This document shows, in pieces, positions 15,809 through 24,928 of a stretch of 60,195 nucleotides of DNA. The stretch is taken from positions 1-60,195 of the forward strand of contig JAFRIR010000114.1 of assembly GCA_017432685.1 (NCBI GenBank). The letters are read 5' to 3'. Position numbers and translations under genes: made by a program. This DNA comes from Flexilinea sp. (GTDB taxonomy: Bacteria > Chloroflexota > Anaerolineae > Anaerolineales > Anaerolineaceae). Positions within the stretch are counted from its first letter, which is position 1, and each line of letters starts with the position of its first letter. The notes below the pieces were generated by a model, which was given only the letters and a program-made list of their open reading frames with translations, was not told the origin of the DNA and did not search any database.

Positions 15809-16174
15809 ATGGAATTGAAAAGATTGGAACATGATCTGACCGTGTGCAAGGTCAAGTCTGAATCAGACCTTGACCTGACAAAAGAATTTTATTTCATCGG
15901 CAAAACTGATGAAGAGCTTTCTCTCGTCTGCCGGACGGAGGATGTTCCTCAAAACACCATGGAAAGGGAAGACGGCTGGAAAGGATTCCGCATTCAGGGC
16001 GTTCTGGACTTTTCCCTGATCGGGATCCTGTCCAAAATTTCCGGCATTCTCGCGAAAAATGAGATCGGCATCTTCGCCGTTTCCACCTTCAACACCGACT
16101 ACATCCTCGTCAAGCAGGAAAACTTCGAAAAGACCTTGCAGGCGCTGGCCGCAGCAGGATACAATATCGTCTGA
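15809..16174 (+). CDS. ACT-domain protein
   Basis: A 121-residue small protein of the ACT_7/CASTOR-like type. The C-terminal half (about 60-121) reads as an ACT fold: FRIQGVLDFSLIGILSKISGILAKNEIGIFAVSTFNTDYILVK, with the first-helix LIGILSKIS region that normally forms the amino-acid site. Stand-alone ACT proteins bind amino acids and regulate enzymes or act in unknown ways. It lies upstream of the SHMT-GcvT gene on the same strand, so a link with serine or glycine is possible, though 311 bases and an R1 repeat lie between them. Confidence 0.85.
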   Translation: MELKRLEHDLTVCKVKSESDLDLTKEFYFIGKTDEELSLVCRTEDVPQNTMEREDGWKGFRIQGVLDFSLIGILSKISGILAKNEIGIFAVSTFNTDYILVKQENFEKTLQALAAAGYNIV

Positions 16175-16256
16175 AAAAAACATACACCCGACAACAACAG
16201 ATCAGTCAAATACTGAACGAGTTTTTTCTGTCCATCTCATTATTCATTGACATTTT

Positions 16257-16410
16257 GTAACTGTTTAAAACCCGAGGACGCAACAAGAAATACAGCCCTG
16301 CTGTGTCGGCTTCAAGATAGCGAAGCTCCTGCTCCGAATATAGAGGCAAAGCCTGTACCGCTCGGAGCAGGTTCAGGGCAGTCTTTTTGTGCTCCGTTAT
16401 GAAAAGTTAC
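16257..16410 (+). repeat. R1 element, copy F (with nested hairpin)
   Basis: Ends are GTAACTGTTTAAAAC (16257-16271) and GTTATGAAAAGTTAC (16396-16410). The copy is about 50 bp longer than normal because a hairpin module is nested in it, with arms CCTGCTCCG (16328-16336) and CGGAGCAGG (16363-16371). The 17 bases GCGAAGCTCCTGCTCCG at 16320-16336 are identical to the reverse complement of 8315-8331 in the R2 element copy 1. Confidence 0.85.
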
Positions 16411-16485
16411 AACATTATAAAGTATAATCAAGTAACGAATATTTGAACTTTCACCGCCGGCACAGGACGGCTTTTCAGGAGGTTT

Positions 16486-19400
16486 ATGGAAAATTACTTA
16501 TTCAAAGGAAAACTGGTCGATGTGGATGAAGCAATCGCCAACCTCATCGCACTGGAAGAAGAACGGCAGAAACGAAAACTGATCATGATCGCCAGCGAAT
16601 CCTTCGCTCCGGAAGCGATCCGTGAAAGCCTGGGATCGGTTTTCCAGAATGTTTATGCGGAAGGGTATCCGGATGATGCCACCCGCAAGATGAGTGAAAA
16701 AGAGATCCTCGATCTGAATTACAGCCTCGGCAACTACCGCCGCAATTCCGACCCGCGTTATTACAAAGGTGTGGAATATGTGGACGTTCTCGAGGCCCTG
16801 GCCCGGCGGCGCTGCGCAGAGGTGTTCGCCAATGACCGTGTACCAGCTGACAAAATCCAGGTCAATGTCCAGCCGCTTTCCGGCGCACCGGCAAACAACG
16901 CGGCCTATCACATTATTGACCCGGGTGACACGGTCCTGGCTATGGACCTGCTGCACGGCGGACACCTTTCCCACGGTTCACCGGCGAACCGCACCGGACA
17001 GCTTTATAACATCGTCCACTACACCGTAGACCCGGAAACGGAAATGATCGACTACGATGAACTGCAGCGTCTGGCTCTGGAGCATAAACCGAAGATGATC
17101 ATCTGCGGCTACACATCCTACCCCTACATCCCGGACTGGAAACGCTACCGGGAGATCGCCGATTCCGTCGGCGCCTACCTGCTGGCAGATATCGCCCACA
17201 TCGCCGGGCTGGTCGCGGCAGGCGTTGTGGAATCACCGGTCGGTTACGCAGACGTAGTCTCTTTCACCACGCACAAGACCATCACCGGCCCCCGCGGAGC
17301 CGTTTTGCTCACTACAGACCCGAAGCTCAGCAAAATCATTGATAAAGCCGTATTCCCGGGCGAACAGGGCGGCCCGCATACCCAGGTTTTCGCGGCCCTC
17401 TGCACCATTTTCAAGCTCGCCAAAACACCGGAATACAAAGCCTACCAGGCACAAATTCTCAAAAACACCCAGGCATTGGTGGCCGAGTTCAAAGCCCGTG
17501 GGCTGAAGGTCCCCTATCAGGGTTCCAACTGTCACATGCTGCTGCTGGACTGCAAAGCCATCCGGGGAGAAGATGGCACATACCTTTCCGGCGATATTGC
17601 CGCCCGTGTACTGGACATCATCGGCATCACGCTTAACCGCAACACCATCCCGGGTGACCAATCCGCATTCAAAGCCAGCGGCATCCGCATGGGAACCGCC
17701 TGCGTGACCCAGATCGGGCTCAAAGAAGAGGACATGAAAGAGATCGCCGACATCATTGCCGATGTTCTTTTCGCCTTCCATCCCTATGCTTTACCCGGAA
17801 CAAAATCCATGCTGCAGCGGGCCCGTGTTGACTTTGACGTCATCGAAAATGCCAAACTGCGCGTCCGTGCCCTGCTTGAAAAATGCCATGACCTCAGTGA
17901 TGATCCCAGGTTCGGTTATCCCAATTTCTTCTACATTGACGACAAATTCAAGACCGTCAAAGGCAAAGCCCATATGCTCATCCATGGCGGTGACTTCCGC
18001 GAATTCGTCAACTACGCATTTTTGAGCGACGCGGAAGCCCTTTCCGAAGGCGAATGCCAGGAAACGGCCCTTTCCATTGACGGCAACGTGATCAGCGGTA
18101 TCCTCACCCTGCGCCCGGATGGATACCAGTTCTCCTGCGACCCGGATGAGGCAGGCGCTGCGGCTGCCTGGCTGCGAGCGCTCTCCGATGGGTTTGTCAA
18201 ATTTGACACTGACCTGCGAAAACGTCTGCCCGGACCGGTTTTTATCGAAGAATGCAAACCGATTGAAGGGAAGCCCTGCACTGCCGCCCCCTTCACAAAA
18301 ACCTATGCCATTGGCATGACCCCGGATGAAGGAACGCCGCTGCCGGAATTTGATTTTGCCGCTTACGCCGAGGATGAAAATGCCCCCATCAAACGCACCC
18401 CGCTCTACGAGACCCACAAAGCCCTTGGCGCCAAAATGGTGCCCTTTGCCGGCTGGGATATGCCGGTCTGGTACACCTCCATCAAGGAAGAACACAACGC
18501 GGTGCGTCAGGCAGGCGGCTTGTTTGACGTCTCTCACATGGGTGTTTATGAAGCCAATGGAGCCGATGCACTGCCGTTCCTGAACAGCGTCTGTGCCAAC
18601 GATATTTCTGTTCTGGCCCTCGGCGACACTATCTACACGCACCTGCTGGACCCGGATGCCAATGTGATCGATGACCTCATCATCTACCGCACCGGCGAAG
18701 AGAAATACCTGATCGTTGTCAATGCCTCCAACGACGATAAAGACTGGGCCTGGATGAATGCCGTCCGCGAAGGATCGGTGTTGGTAGACCGCAGCCGTCC
18801 TTCCGCCCGTGCATTCGGACGCAATGTGACCCTTGAAAACCTGCGCGATCCGAAAGCCGGAGACCGTATGCGGGTCGACCTGGCGCTGCAGGGACGCATT
18901 TCCATTCCCGTTCTCACCGCACTGGGCTGCTCCGATGAAGACGCCGAAAAGATCAAGACCCTCAAGAAGGGCTGCGTAACTCACGCAGTCGTTGGCGGTT
19001 TCGATCTTTATCTTGCCCGTACCGGTTACACCGGCGAAAAAATCAGCTTTGAGCTCTTTGTCCATCCGGACAAACTCACTGACCTCTGGAACAAGCTGCT
19101 CGAAGCAGGCGCTCCGCTGGGGCTGAAACCCTGCGGTCTGGGCGCCCGTGACAGCCTGCGCACCGAAGCCGGACTGCCGCTTTACGGACACGAGATGGCC
19201 GGCGACTTGAACATCAAGGTCAACGAAGCCGGGTTCCACTCTTCTGTCAAGACCTACAAATGTTGGTTCATCGGCCGTGATGCTTATCTGAAAGACGAAG
19301 CAGCTCAGAAGCAGATCGCGGTCCGCTTCCGCTTCAACGACCAGGTCGTCCGCATGGCGCACCACGGTGATCCGATCCTCGACACAAAGGGCAAGGTCAT

Positions 19401-19614
19401 CGGCGTCGTCACCAGCTGTGCCATGGATAAAGACGGATGGGTAACAGGTCTTGCTTTGGTCGACCGCAAATGCAATGCGGAAGGCACGCAGATCCTGATT
19501 TACCAAAACGCGGAAAAGGCTGACCTGAAAGCGCCAGCAAGCCTGAAGTTCGGCCAGAAAGCCACTCTCCCGGGAGCAGCGACCATCCTCAGCCGATTCC
19601 CGAAATTGGCATAA
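16486..19614 (+). CDS. glyA-gcvT: Serine hydroxymethyltransferase fused to glycine-cleavage T protein
   Basis: A 1042-residue fusion. Residues 1-430 are serine hydroxymethyltransferase (serine + THF to glycine + methylene-THF), with PLP lysine Lys264 in FTTHKTITGPRGA and DIAHIAGLVAAG before it. Residues about 636-1040 are aminomethyltransferase GcvT (HKALGAKMVPFAGWDMPVWY, LFDVSHMG, GLGARDSLRTEAGLPLYGHEM). The roughly 200 residues between them belong to neither family as I know them; they contain a small alpha/beta region (ISGILTLRPDGYQFSC). Both enzymes use methylene-THF, so the fusion could pass it directly. Genes for GcvH and GcvP are not in the window. AGGAGG precedes the ATG; a TATAAT at 16423-16428, just after R1 copy F, is a likely -10 box with a poor -35. 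The gene ends at a strong terminator. Confidence 0.93.
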   Translation: MENYLFKGKLVDVDEAIANLIALEEERQKRKLIMIASESFAPEAIRESLGSVFQNVYAEGYPDDATRKMSEKEILDLNYSLGNYRRNSDPRYYKGVEYVDVLEALARRRCAEVFANDRVPADKIQVNVQPLSGAPANNAAYHIIDPGDTVLAMDLLHGGHLSHGSPANRTGQLYNIVHYTVDPETEMIDYDELQRLALEHKPKMIICGYTSYPYIPDWKRYREIADSVGAYLLADIAHIAGLVAAGVVESPVGYADVVSFTTHKTITGPRGAVLLTTDPKLSKIIDKAVFPGEQGGPHTQVFAALCTIFKLAKTPEYKAYQAQILKNTQALVAEFKARGLKVPYQGSNCHMLLLDCKAIRGEDGTYLSGDIAARVLDIIGITLNRNTIPGDQSAFKASGIRMGTACVTQIGLKEEDMKEIADIIADVLFAFHPYALPGTKSMLQRARVDFDVIENAKLRVRALLEKCHDLSDDPRFGYPNFFYIDDKFKTVKGKAHMLIHGGDFREFVNYAFLSDAEALSEGECQETALSIDGNVISGILTLRPDGYQFSCDPDEAGAAAAWLRALSDGFVKFDTDLRKRLPGPVFIEECKPIEGKPCTAAPFTKTYAIGMTPDEGTPLPEFDFAAYAEDENAPIKRTPLYETHKALGAKMVPFAGWDMPVWYTSIKEEHNAVRQAGGLFDVSHMGVYEANGADALPFLNSVCANDISVLALGDTIYTHLLDPDANVIDDLIIYRTGEEKYLIVVNASNDDKDWAWMNAVREGSVLVDRSRPSARAFGRNVTLENLRDPKAGDRMRVDLALQGRISIPVLTALGCSDEDAEKIKTLKKGCVTHAVVGGFDLYLARTGYTGEKISFELFVHPDKLTDLWNKLLEAGAPLGLKPCGLGARDSLRTEAGLPLYGHEMAGDLNIKVNEAGFHSSVKTYKCWFIGRDAYLKDEAAQKQIAVRFRFNDQVVRMAHHGDPILDTKGKVIGVVTSCAMDKDGWVTGLALVDRKCNAEGTQILIYQNAEKADLKAPASLKFGQKATLPGAATILSRFPKLA

Positions 19615-19630
19615 AAAACGAAATATCCTT

Positions 19631-19664
19631 ATAGCCGGTTGAAATACAACCGGCTATTTTTTTT
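19631..19664 (+). terminator. Rho-independent terminator
   Basis: ATAGCCGGTTG pairs with CAACCGGCTAT around AAATA, followed by a run of T. It ends the glyA-gcvT transcript. Confidence 0.92.
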
Positions 19665-19705
19665 ATTTGGTCTAATAACATTTTTCCTGATTTCAGCGTG
19701 ACATC

Positions 19706-19714
19706 TGTTATACT
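19706..19714 (+). promoter_or_regulatory. Extended -10 promoter candidate for the sphingolipid pair
   Basis: TGTTATACT fits an extended -10 element (TGnTATAcT). No good -35 is visible. If used, the transcript would start near 19721 and carry R1 copy G as its 5' leader before the gene at 19895. Confidence 0.45.
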
Positions 19715-19738
19715 TTTTATGCTTAATCTAAAGAAAAT

Positions 19739-19842
19739 GTAACTGTTCAGAACCTGGCGACGCACCACGAGATACAGCCCTGCTGTGCGGGCTTCGCCGC
19801 AGCATCAGAGCAGTCTCCGTGTGCTCCGTACTGAACAGATAC
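19739..19842 (+). repeat. R1 element, copy G
   Basis: A well-preserved 104-bp copy: GTAACTGTTCAGAAC on the left, GTACTGAACAGATAC on the right (two mismatches between the arms). The interior shows the hairpin GCTGTGCGGGCTTCGCCGCAGC. It lies 52 bases upstream of the serine palmitoyltransferase-like gene. Confidence 0.92.
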
Positions 19843-19894
19843 AAGAAAATTTCGGTTTCTGTTATTCAGCTGCCGTTCAATTGAGGGAAAAACT

Positions 19895-21070
19895 ATGATC
19901 GATATATTTGAGAAGTGTTCAAAACGTGCCATACAGGATGATCTGCGCGATCAGGGGATCTATCCTTACTTTCATTACCTGGAAACCCGCCAGGCTCCGG
20001 AAGTCATCATGGAAGGCAAACGCCGCATCATGCTGGGCTCCAACAACTATCTGGGCCTGACCACCAACCCCGAAGTCATGGAAGCCGCCATCAAAGCCGT
20101 GGAACAATTCGGCACCGGCTGTTCCGGCTCCCGTTTCCTGAACGGCACACTGAAGCTTCACCTGGAGCTGGAAGAAGAGCTCGCGAACTTTCTGCATAAA
20201 GACGCTGTGATCACCTTTCCTTCCGGATTCCAGTCCAACCTCGGCATCATCAGTGCACTGGTCGGACGCAATGATTATGTAATTCTCGATCGTGAAGATC
20301 ACGCCTCCATCTATGACGCGGCAAAACTCGGCTGGGGCAAAATGCTCCGCTACCATCACGACGATATGCAGGAACTGGAAAGCTGCCTGCAGCAGGTTCC
20401 TGCGGATAAAGGCTGCCTGATCGTCACCGACGGTGTCTTTTCCATGAGCGGCGGTATTGCCAACCTTCCGGAAATTTGCCGCCTCGCCAAACTGTACGGC
20501 GCCCGGGTGATGGTCGATGACGCTCACGGCCTCGGTGTTCTGGGTGAAGGCGGACGCGGAACGGCAAACTATTACGGGCTGGAAGACCAGGTCGATATCT
20601 ACATGGGCACCTTCAGCAAATCCCTGGCCAGCCTTGGCGGCTATATGGCCGGCAATGCCCGGGTCGTGGACTGGGTCAAACACAACTCCCGCCCATTCAT
20701 GTTTGCCGCATCCATACCGCCGGCTCAGGCAGCCGCGGCACTGGCCTCACTGCGCTATCTGGAAGCCCATCCGGAACTCGTCACACGGCTGAACAACCTT
20801 GCTGACCGCTTCCGCACGCAGCTCAAAGAGAAGGGGCTGAACATCATCGAAGCCAAAACCCCGATCGTTCCCATCTTCACCTATGACGCCTATCGGACAC
20901 TCGAAAAATGCCGCAAGATCTATGACGGCGGCGTTTACGTCAACTCTGTACTGCCGCCGGCTGCCCCGGAAGGCGAATGTATGATCCGCACCAGTCTGAT
21001 GGCATCCCTGACGGATGCATTGGTCGATGAAGCCGCCGGGATCATCGCAGAGGCGATCAACAATGACTGA
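19895..21070 (+). CDS. spt: Serine palmitoyltransferase-like alpha-oxoamine synthase
   Basis: A 391-residue PLP enzyme of the alpha-oxoamine synthase family. PLP lysine is Lys242 (TFSKSLASLGGY), with DHASIYD, TDGVFSMSGG and VDDAHGLGVLG supplying the other cofactor contacts. The N-terminal GIYPYFHYLE and the GTGCSGSRFLNGTLKLHLELE stretch match bacterial serine palmitoyltransferases (Bacteroides type) better than BioF or Kbl. The expected reaction is serine plus palmitoyl-CoA giving 3-ketosphinganine, the first step of sphingolipid synthesis. The overlapping reductase gene supports this. BioF or 2-amino-3-ketobutyrate ligase remain alternatives. Cytoplasmic, possibly membrane-associated. Confidence 0.78.
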   Translation: MIDIFEKCSKRAIQDDLRDQGIYPYFHYLETRQAPEVIMEGKRRIMLGSNNYLGLTTNPEVMEAAIKAVEQFGTGCSGSRFLNGTLKLHLELEEELANFLHKDAVITFPSGFQSNLGIISALVGRNDYVILDREDHASIYDAAKLGWGKMLRYHHDDMQELESCLQQVPADKGCLIVTDGVFSMSGGIANLPEICRLAKLYGARVMVDDAHGLGVLGEGGRGTANYYGLEDQVDIYMGTFSKSLASLGGYMAGNARVVDWVKHNSRPFMFAASIPPAQAAAALASLRYLEAHPELVTRLNNLADRFRTQLKEKGLNIIEAKTPIVPIFTYDAYRTLEKCRKIYDGGVYVNSVLPPAAPEGECMIRTSLMASLTDALVDEAAGIIAEAINND

Positions 21071-21857
21071 GAAAGTGGCTATCGTCACCGGAGGTACATC
21101 CGGCATCGGTCTGTGCACTGCCATCGCGCTGCACGAAAAAGGCTGTAAGGTTTACACCTTCAGCCGGCGCGAATTCAATGACCCGCGTTTCACTCACATC
21201 CGTGTGGACGTCACCGATGCAGACGCGGCGGAAACCGCCGTCCGTCAGGTGGCAGAAGCCGAAGGGAAACTGGACATCATCGTCAACTGCGCAGGCTTCG
21301 GGATTTCCGGCGCCATCGAGTTCACCCCCATCGAAGATGCAAAAAAACAGATGGATGTCAATTTCTTCGGCATGGTCAATGTTAACAAACCGGCGCTGAC
21401 CATCATGCGAAAACAAGGCTATGGGCGCATCGTCAACACCAGTTCCATGGCCGCCGTGTTCGCGATCCCCTTCCAGGCTTACTATTCAGCCTCAAAAGCT
21501 GCTATCAACAGCTATACCTGCGCGCTGCTCAATGAAGTCAAGCCCTACGGGATCACGGTCTGTGCTGTCCAGCCGGGTGACATCAAGACCGGCTTCACTG
21601 CCGCACGGAAAAAGATCGAAGGGGGCGATGAGGAGTACGGCGGACGGATCAACCGTTCGGTCGCAAAAATGGAAAAGGATGAACAAAACGGCCTGGACCC
21701 ACAGAAAGCCGGGGATTTTATCGCAAAAACCGCACTGAAAGATCGTGTCAAGCCGCTCTACACCATCGACTTCATTTCCGGTGCGGAATGTCTCCTTGAC
21801 CGCATTCTTCCCAAAGGATTGGCTTATAAAATCGTCGGCAGCATGTACAACGGGTGA
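21063..21857 (+). CDS. Short-chain dehydrogenase, probable 3-ketosphinganine reductase
   Basis: A 264-residue SDR. NAD(P) fold motif VTGGTSGIG at residues 8-16, catalytic Ser/Tyr/Lys region NTSSMAAV...YYSASKAA, and NCAG as the structural motif. The start ATG (21063) overlaps the end of the upstream gene by eight bases, so the two are translationally coupled. Next to a serine palmitoyltransferase, the natural role is reduction of 3-ketosphinganine to sphinganine. The C-terminal stretch (about 225-264) is hydrophobic and may touch the membrane. A generic oxidoreductase role cannot be excluded. Confidence 0.78.
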   Translation: MTEKVAIVTGGTSGIGLCTAIALHEKGCKVYTFSRREFNDPRFTHIRVDVTDADAAETAVRQVAEAEGKLDIIVNCAGFGISGAIEFTPIEDAKKQMDVNFFGMVNVNKPALTIMRKQGYGRIVNTSSMAAVFAIPFQAYYSASKAAINSYTCALLNEVKPYGITVCAVQPGDIKTGFTAARKKIEGGDEEYGGRINRSVAKMEKDEQNGLDPQKAGDFIAKTALKDRVKPLYTIDFISGAECLLDRILPKGLAYKIVGSMYNG

Positions 21858-21861
21858 ATGA

Positions 21862-24780
21862 TCAGACAAGTGTTTCTTCGATAATACTCTTTTCAAAATC
21901 CACAGCCGGCAGCGGACGTGAGAAATAATAACCCTGTACCAATTCGCATCCCAGTTTTTTCAACAGCTTATACTGCGACTCCGTTTCCACGCCCTCTGCA
22001 ATAACAGGCACCTGCAAATCATTCGCAATACCCAGGATCATCTCGACAAGATGAAGGTCTTTTTGATTTTCTTCGATGTTGGAGACAAAACTTCTATCCA
22101 TTTTCAGCACATCAACCGGCATGGCAGAAAGCATATTCAGCGAGGAATAGCCGGTTCCGAAGTCATCCATCTCCACCGTATACCCTCCGGAACGCAGACT
22201 GTCCACCACCCGGATCACATGTTCCGAATTATCAGTGTAAGCGGTTTCCGTAACTTCCAGCTTGAGCGCATCAGGTTCAAGTCCGTTTTGCTGAAGAATT
22301 TGATCCAGCGTTACCTGCAGATTTGGATCAAAAACGTCAACCCGGGAGAGATTGACAGAAATCGGGATCGTCATCCCATACTGTATTTTCCAGCGGGAGA
22401 CCTGACGGGCAGCCTGTTCCCAAACATATTTATCCACATCTCTGATCTTTCCGTTCCGTTCAAACAACGGAATGAAGTCGTCCGGGCCGATCAAGCCAAG
22501 ATCCGGATGCTGCCAGCGGATCAGCGCTTCAGCGCTGACAAGTTTCGGAGGTTCAAATCGAATATCATACTTCGGCTGGTAGTAGACTTCAAACTCATAG
22601 CTGTCCAGTGCACGGCGCAGGTCGCTCAAAAGACGCTGGTCAAACAGTTCACGCTCGCGCACACTTTCATCAAAGACGATCAGATGAGACTGATAATGTC
22701 CGCGGGCCATGCTGCAGGCTGTGCGCGCCCGGTCAAAGAGCTGTACCGGCTCGAGTTCCTTTTGCCATGGCGCCACACCCATGCACAGCCGGATACTGGC
22801 ATTCGGGGCCAAACTATCGAGTTTTTTCTGCAGCCGGTCAAATATCGGCTGATATTTATCAATTTGGCGGCAATAAATGTCAAAGCGATCCGCACCGAAC
22901 CTGCCGCCGATCCCATCATGTTCTTTTGCGATCGTTTGAACTTCATTTCCTAAAACACGCAGAACATGGTCACCGAATTCCCGTCCGTTCAGGGCGTTGA
23001 TCGAATGAAATTGTTCAATATTGATCACGATCGCATCCCGTGGCAGCTGAGGACGGTCGCGATACATACGGTTGGCATACTGAAAAAAATAATCCCGGTT
23101 ATAAAGCCCGGTCAGGTCATCAGTTTCTGTTGCAGCAATCAACTGTTTTGCCTTTTTCTCCGCCCGGATGCTTTTGATCAAAAGGACCAAAATCACCAGA
23201 AATACGATTGAACAGATACTCAGGACGATTCCAAGGTTTTCCTCAATAACATCCCTCAGGCTGCGCCTGGCATCTTCCGTGACATAAAAGGAAAGCGCCG
23301 CATTGATAGATGAAGCGGGTACCTGTCCCACTGCCTTGGAAATGATCGAATACAATTGTGAATTGCTGCTGTCAATGGCAAACGTATAATCCAGACCGAC
23401 ACCGGTTGGAAATGTTGTCAGATTATATTTTTCGCACAATCGGGAAAGATTGTTGAAACGGTAGCTGCTGATCAGAACGGCGTCTGCCATACCGTCTGCC
23501 ACCGCTTTCAGGCAATCCGGCGTGGTCGGATAATATACACTTCGCCATTCAGGGTAATTATCCAGGAGAAAAGCATCATAATTGGGGTTGCCTTCATTTA
23601 CCGCTACGATCACATGTTCTTTTCTGGCGAAATTGTTCAGTTCCGACTGACGAATGATGGCAAACATATCCGTGCTCATCAGCGGCATTGTCATGACAAT
23701 GCCCATTTTTTCCCCGTCATAACCGCTGAAGTTGATCGGGAACACACAATCCACCTCACCGTGCTTGAGCGCTTCGATCGCCTCGGAAATCGTCGGATAC
23801 GCGACAGCTTCAAATTCAAGCTGTGCGTTTACCAGACAGTCTGAAGCACGTTCCAGAAAATCCCTGATGGCTCCGGTCAGCTCTCCCGTGTTTTTATCCT
23901 ACGCACAGAAAGCCAGGTAATTATCCTGATATCCGATCCGGATCTTCCCGTGGGAGGCAAGCCAGTCCAGTTCTCCCGCGTCGAGAAATGCATTGTTCCC
24001 GGCAGTGTGGATGAACCTTTCGTACATTTCCAAATTAAAGAAACGATTCTCATCCTGTATCCTGCTCAGCGCGTCATTCAAGTCGGCGAGCAGATCGGGA
24101 CGGCTGCCGCTGACGGCAAAGTAGTAATCGGATGAGCCCACCTTACAAATCGGCTTTGCTTTGCCCGGGTCCGTGAATGCATCCACCGTTACATAAGCAT
24201 CCAGTTCACCGTTTTTGAGCATCTGCAGCGAGACGTCTTCATCCGTGGTCAGTTCGATCAGCTCTGCCCGAACACCATTCCGCTCCGCCCATTCAACATA
24301 GAAATCCCGTTGGACACTGTCTTTATTTACGCCGACACGTTTCCCGTTGAGCGTGGAAAAATCCGTTGAAGACAGTTCCAGATTGTCCGGAGCGGTAAAC
24401 AGGTAATATTCTTCGGAGCCCATCGGCAGGTCGGCGTAAAGAATGTGTTCGGCTCGTTCCGCGGTATACGAAACATCGCTCATCAGGTCGATCTCGCCGT
24501 TCAGCAGCATCTGCATGAGATCCGACCAGCTTCATTTCACATATTCATAGGACCAGCCCGTATAAGCGGCGATCTTCAACTGATACTCATAGGCATAGCC
24601 GGTCCTTCGTCCGGATGCATCCATGGTGTTATATGAAGAATCATACCAGCCGACACGAACGGTTTTGGATTCATCCTGTGCAGCCGCCTGAAAAAAAACG
24701 AATACCTGAACAAGGAACAGCAGAAGTAATATTGACTTGATACGATGAAGAGGTTTCGCAATATCCATGATCCTTACCAT
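21862..24780 (-). pseudogene. Periplasmic-sensor GGDEF/EAL protein gene with two in-frame stop codons
   Basis: One reading frame of about 970 codons is broken by TGA (24532-24534) and TAG (23899-23901), with no frameshift. Conceptual product: signal peptide (LLLLFLVQVFVFFQAAAQ), two bacterial type-3 solute-binding domains, a membrane segment, a GGDEF domain whose active motif is lost (GADRF), and an EAL domain with an intact-looking SAEALIRWQ and MDDFGTGYSSL. The flanking residues (YEYVK-stop-SWSDLM; AFCA-stop-DKNTGELTG) match family continuity, so each stop looks like a single-base change, probably from Gly and Gln codons. The product would be a ligand-sensing c-di-GMP phosphodiesterase. The C-terminal 630-residue part could only be made by internal initiation. 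Start 24780 or 24768. It converges with the sphingolipid pair, leaving four bases between stops. Confidence 0.85.
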
Positions 24781-24855
24781 CCTAATCGAGGCAAAGAAGA
24801 AAACTTTTCGGTTTCTAAGATCCCAAAAAGCCTTTAATGCATATAATATTATTAT

Positions 24856-24884
24856 ATTATACCTGATATCATTTTTCTGTTCAA
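24856..24884 (-). promoter_or_regulatory. Sigma-70-type promoter for the GGDEF/EAL gene
   Basis: On the minus strand TTGAAC (24879-24884), a 17-base spacer and a perfect TATAAT (24856-24861) face the broken sensor gene. The promoter looks intact although the gene is not. Confidence 0.75.
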
Positions 24885-24928
24885 GCCAATCGGAACAGTT
24901 CGTCAGCAATAAAAAAACAGGGTGACAC

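Noticed and set aside
17791..19506. 571-codon open frame on the minus strand inside glyA-gcvT
   Set aside because: It is antisense to a gene with clear SHMT/GcvT motifs and has no recognisable domain; it is a codon-bias shadow.
22051..22953. 300-codon plus-strand frame opposite the GGDEF/EAL gene
   Set aside because: Antisense shadow of a recognisable EAL-domain coding sequence.
23899..24534. Selenocysteine or pyrrolysine recoding of the TGA and TAG in the sensor gene
   Set aside because: The positions align with ordinary Gly and Gln in the family and no recoding hairpin is evident; nonsense mutation is simpler.
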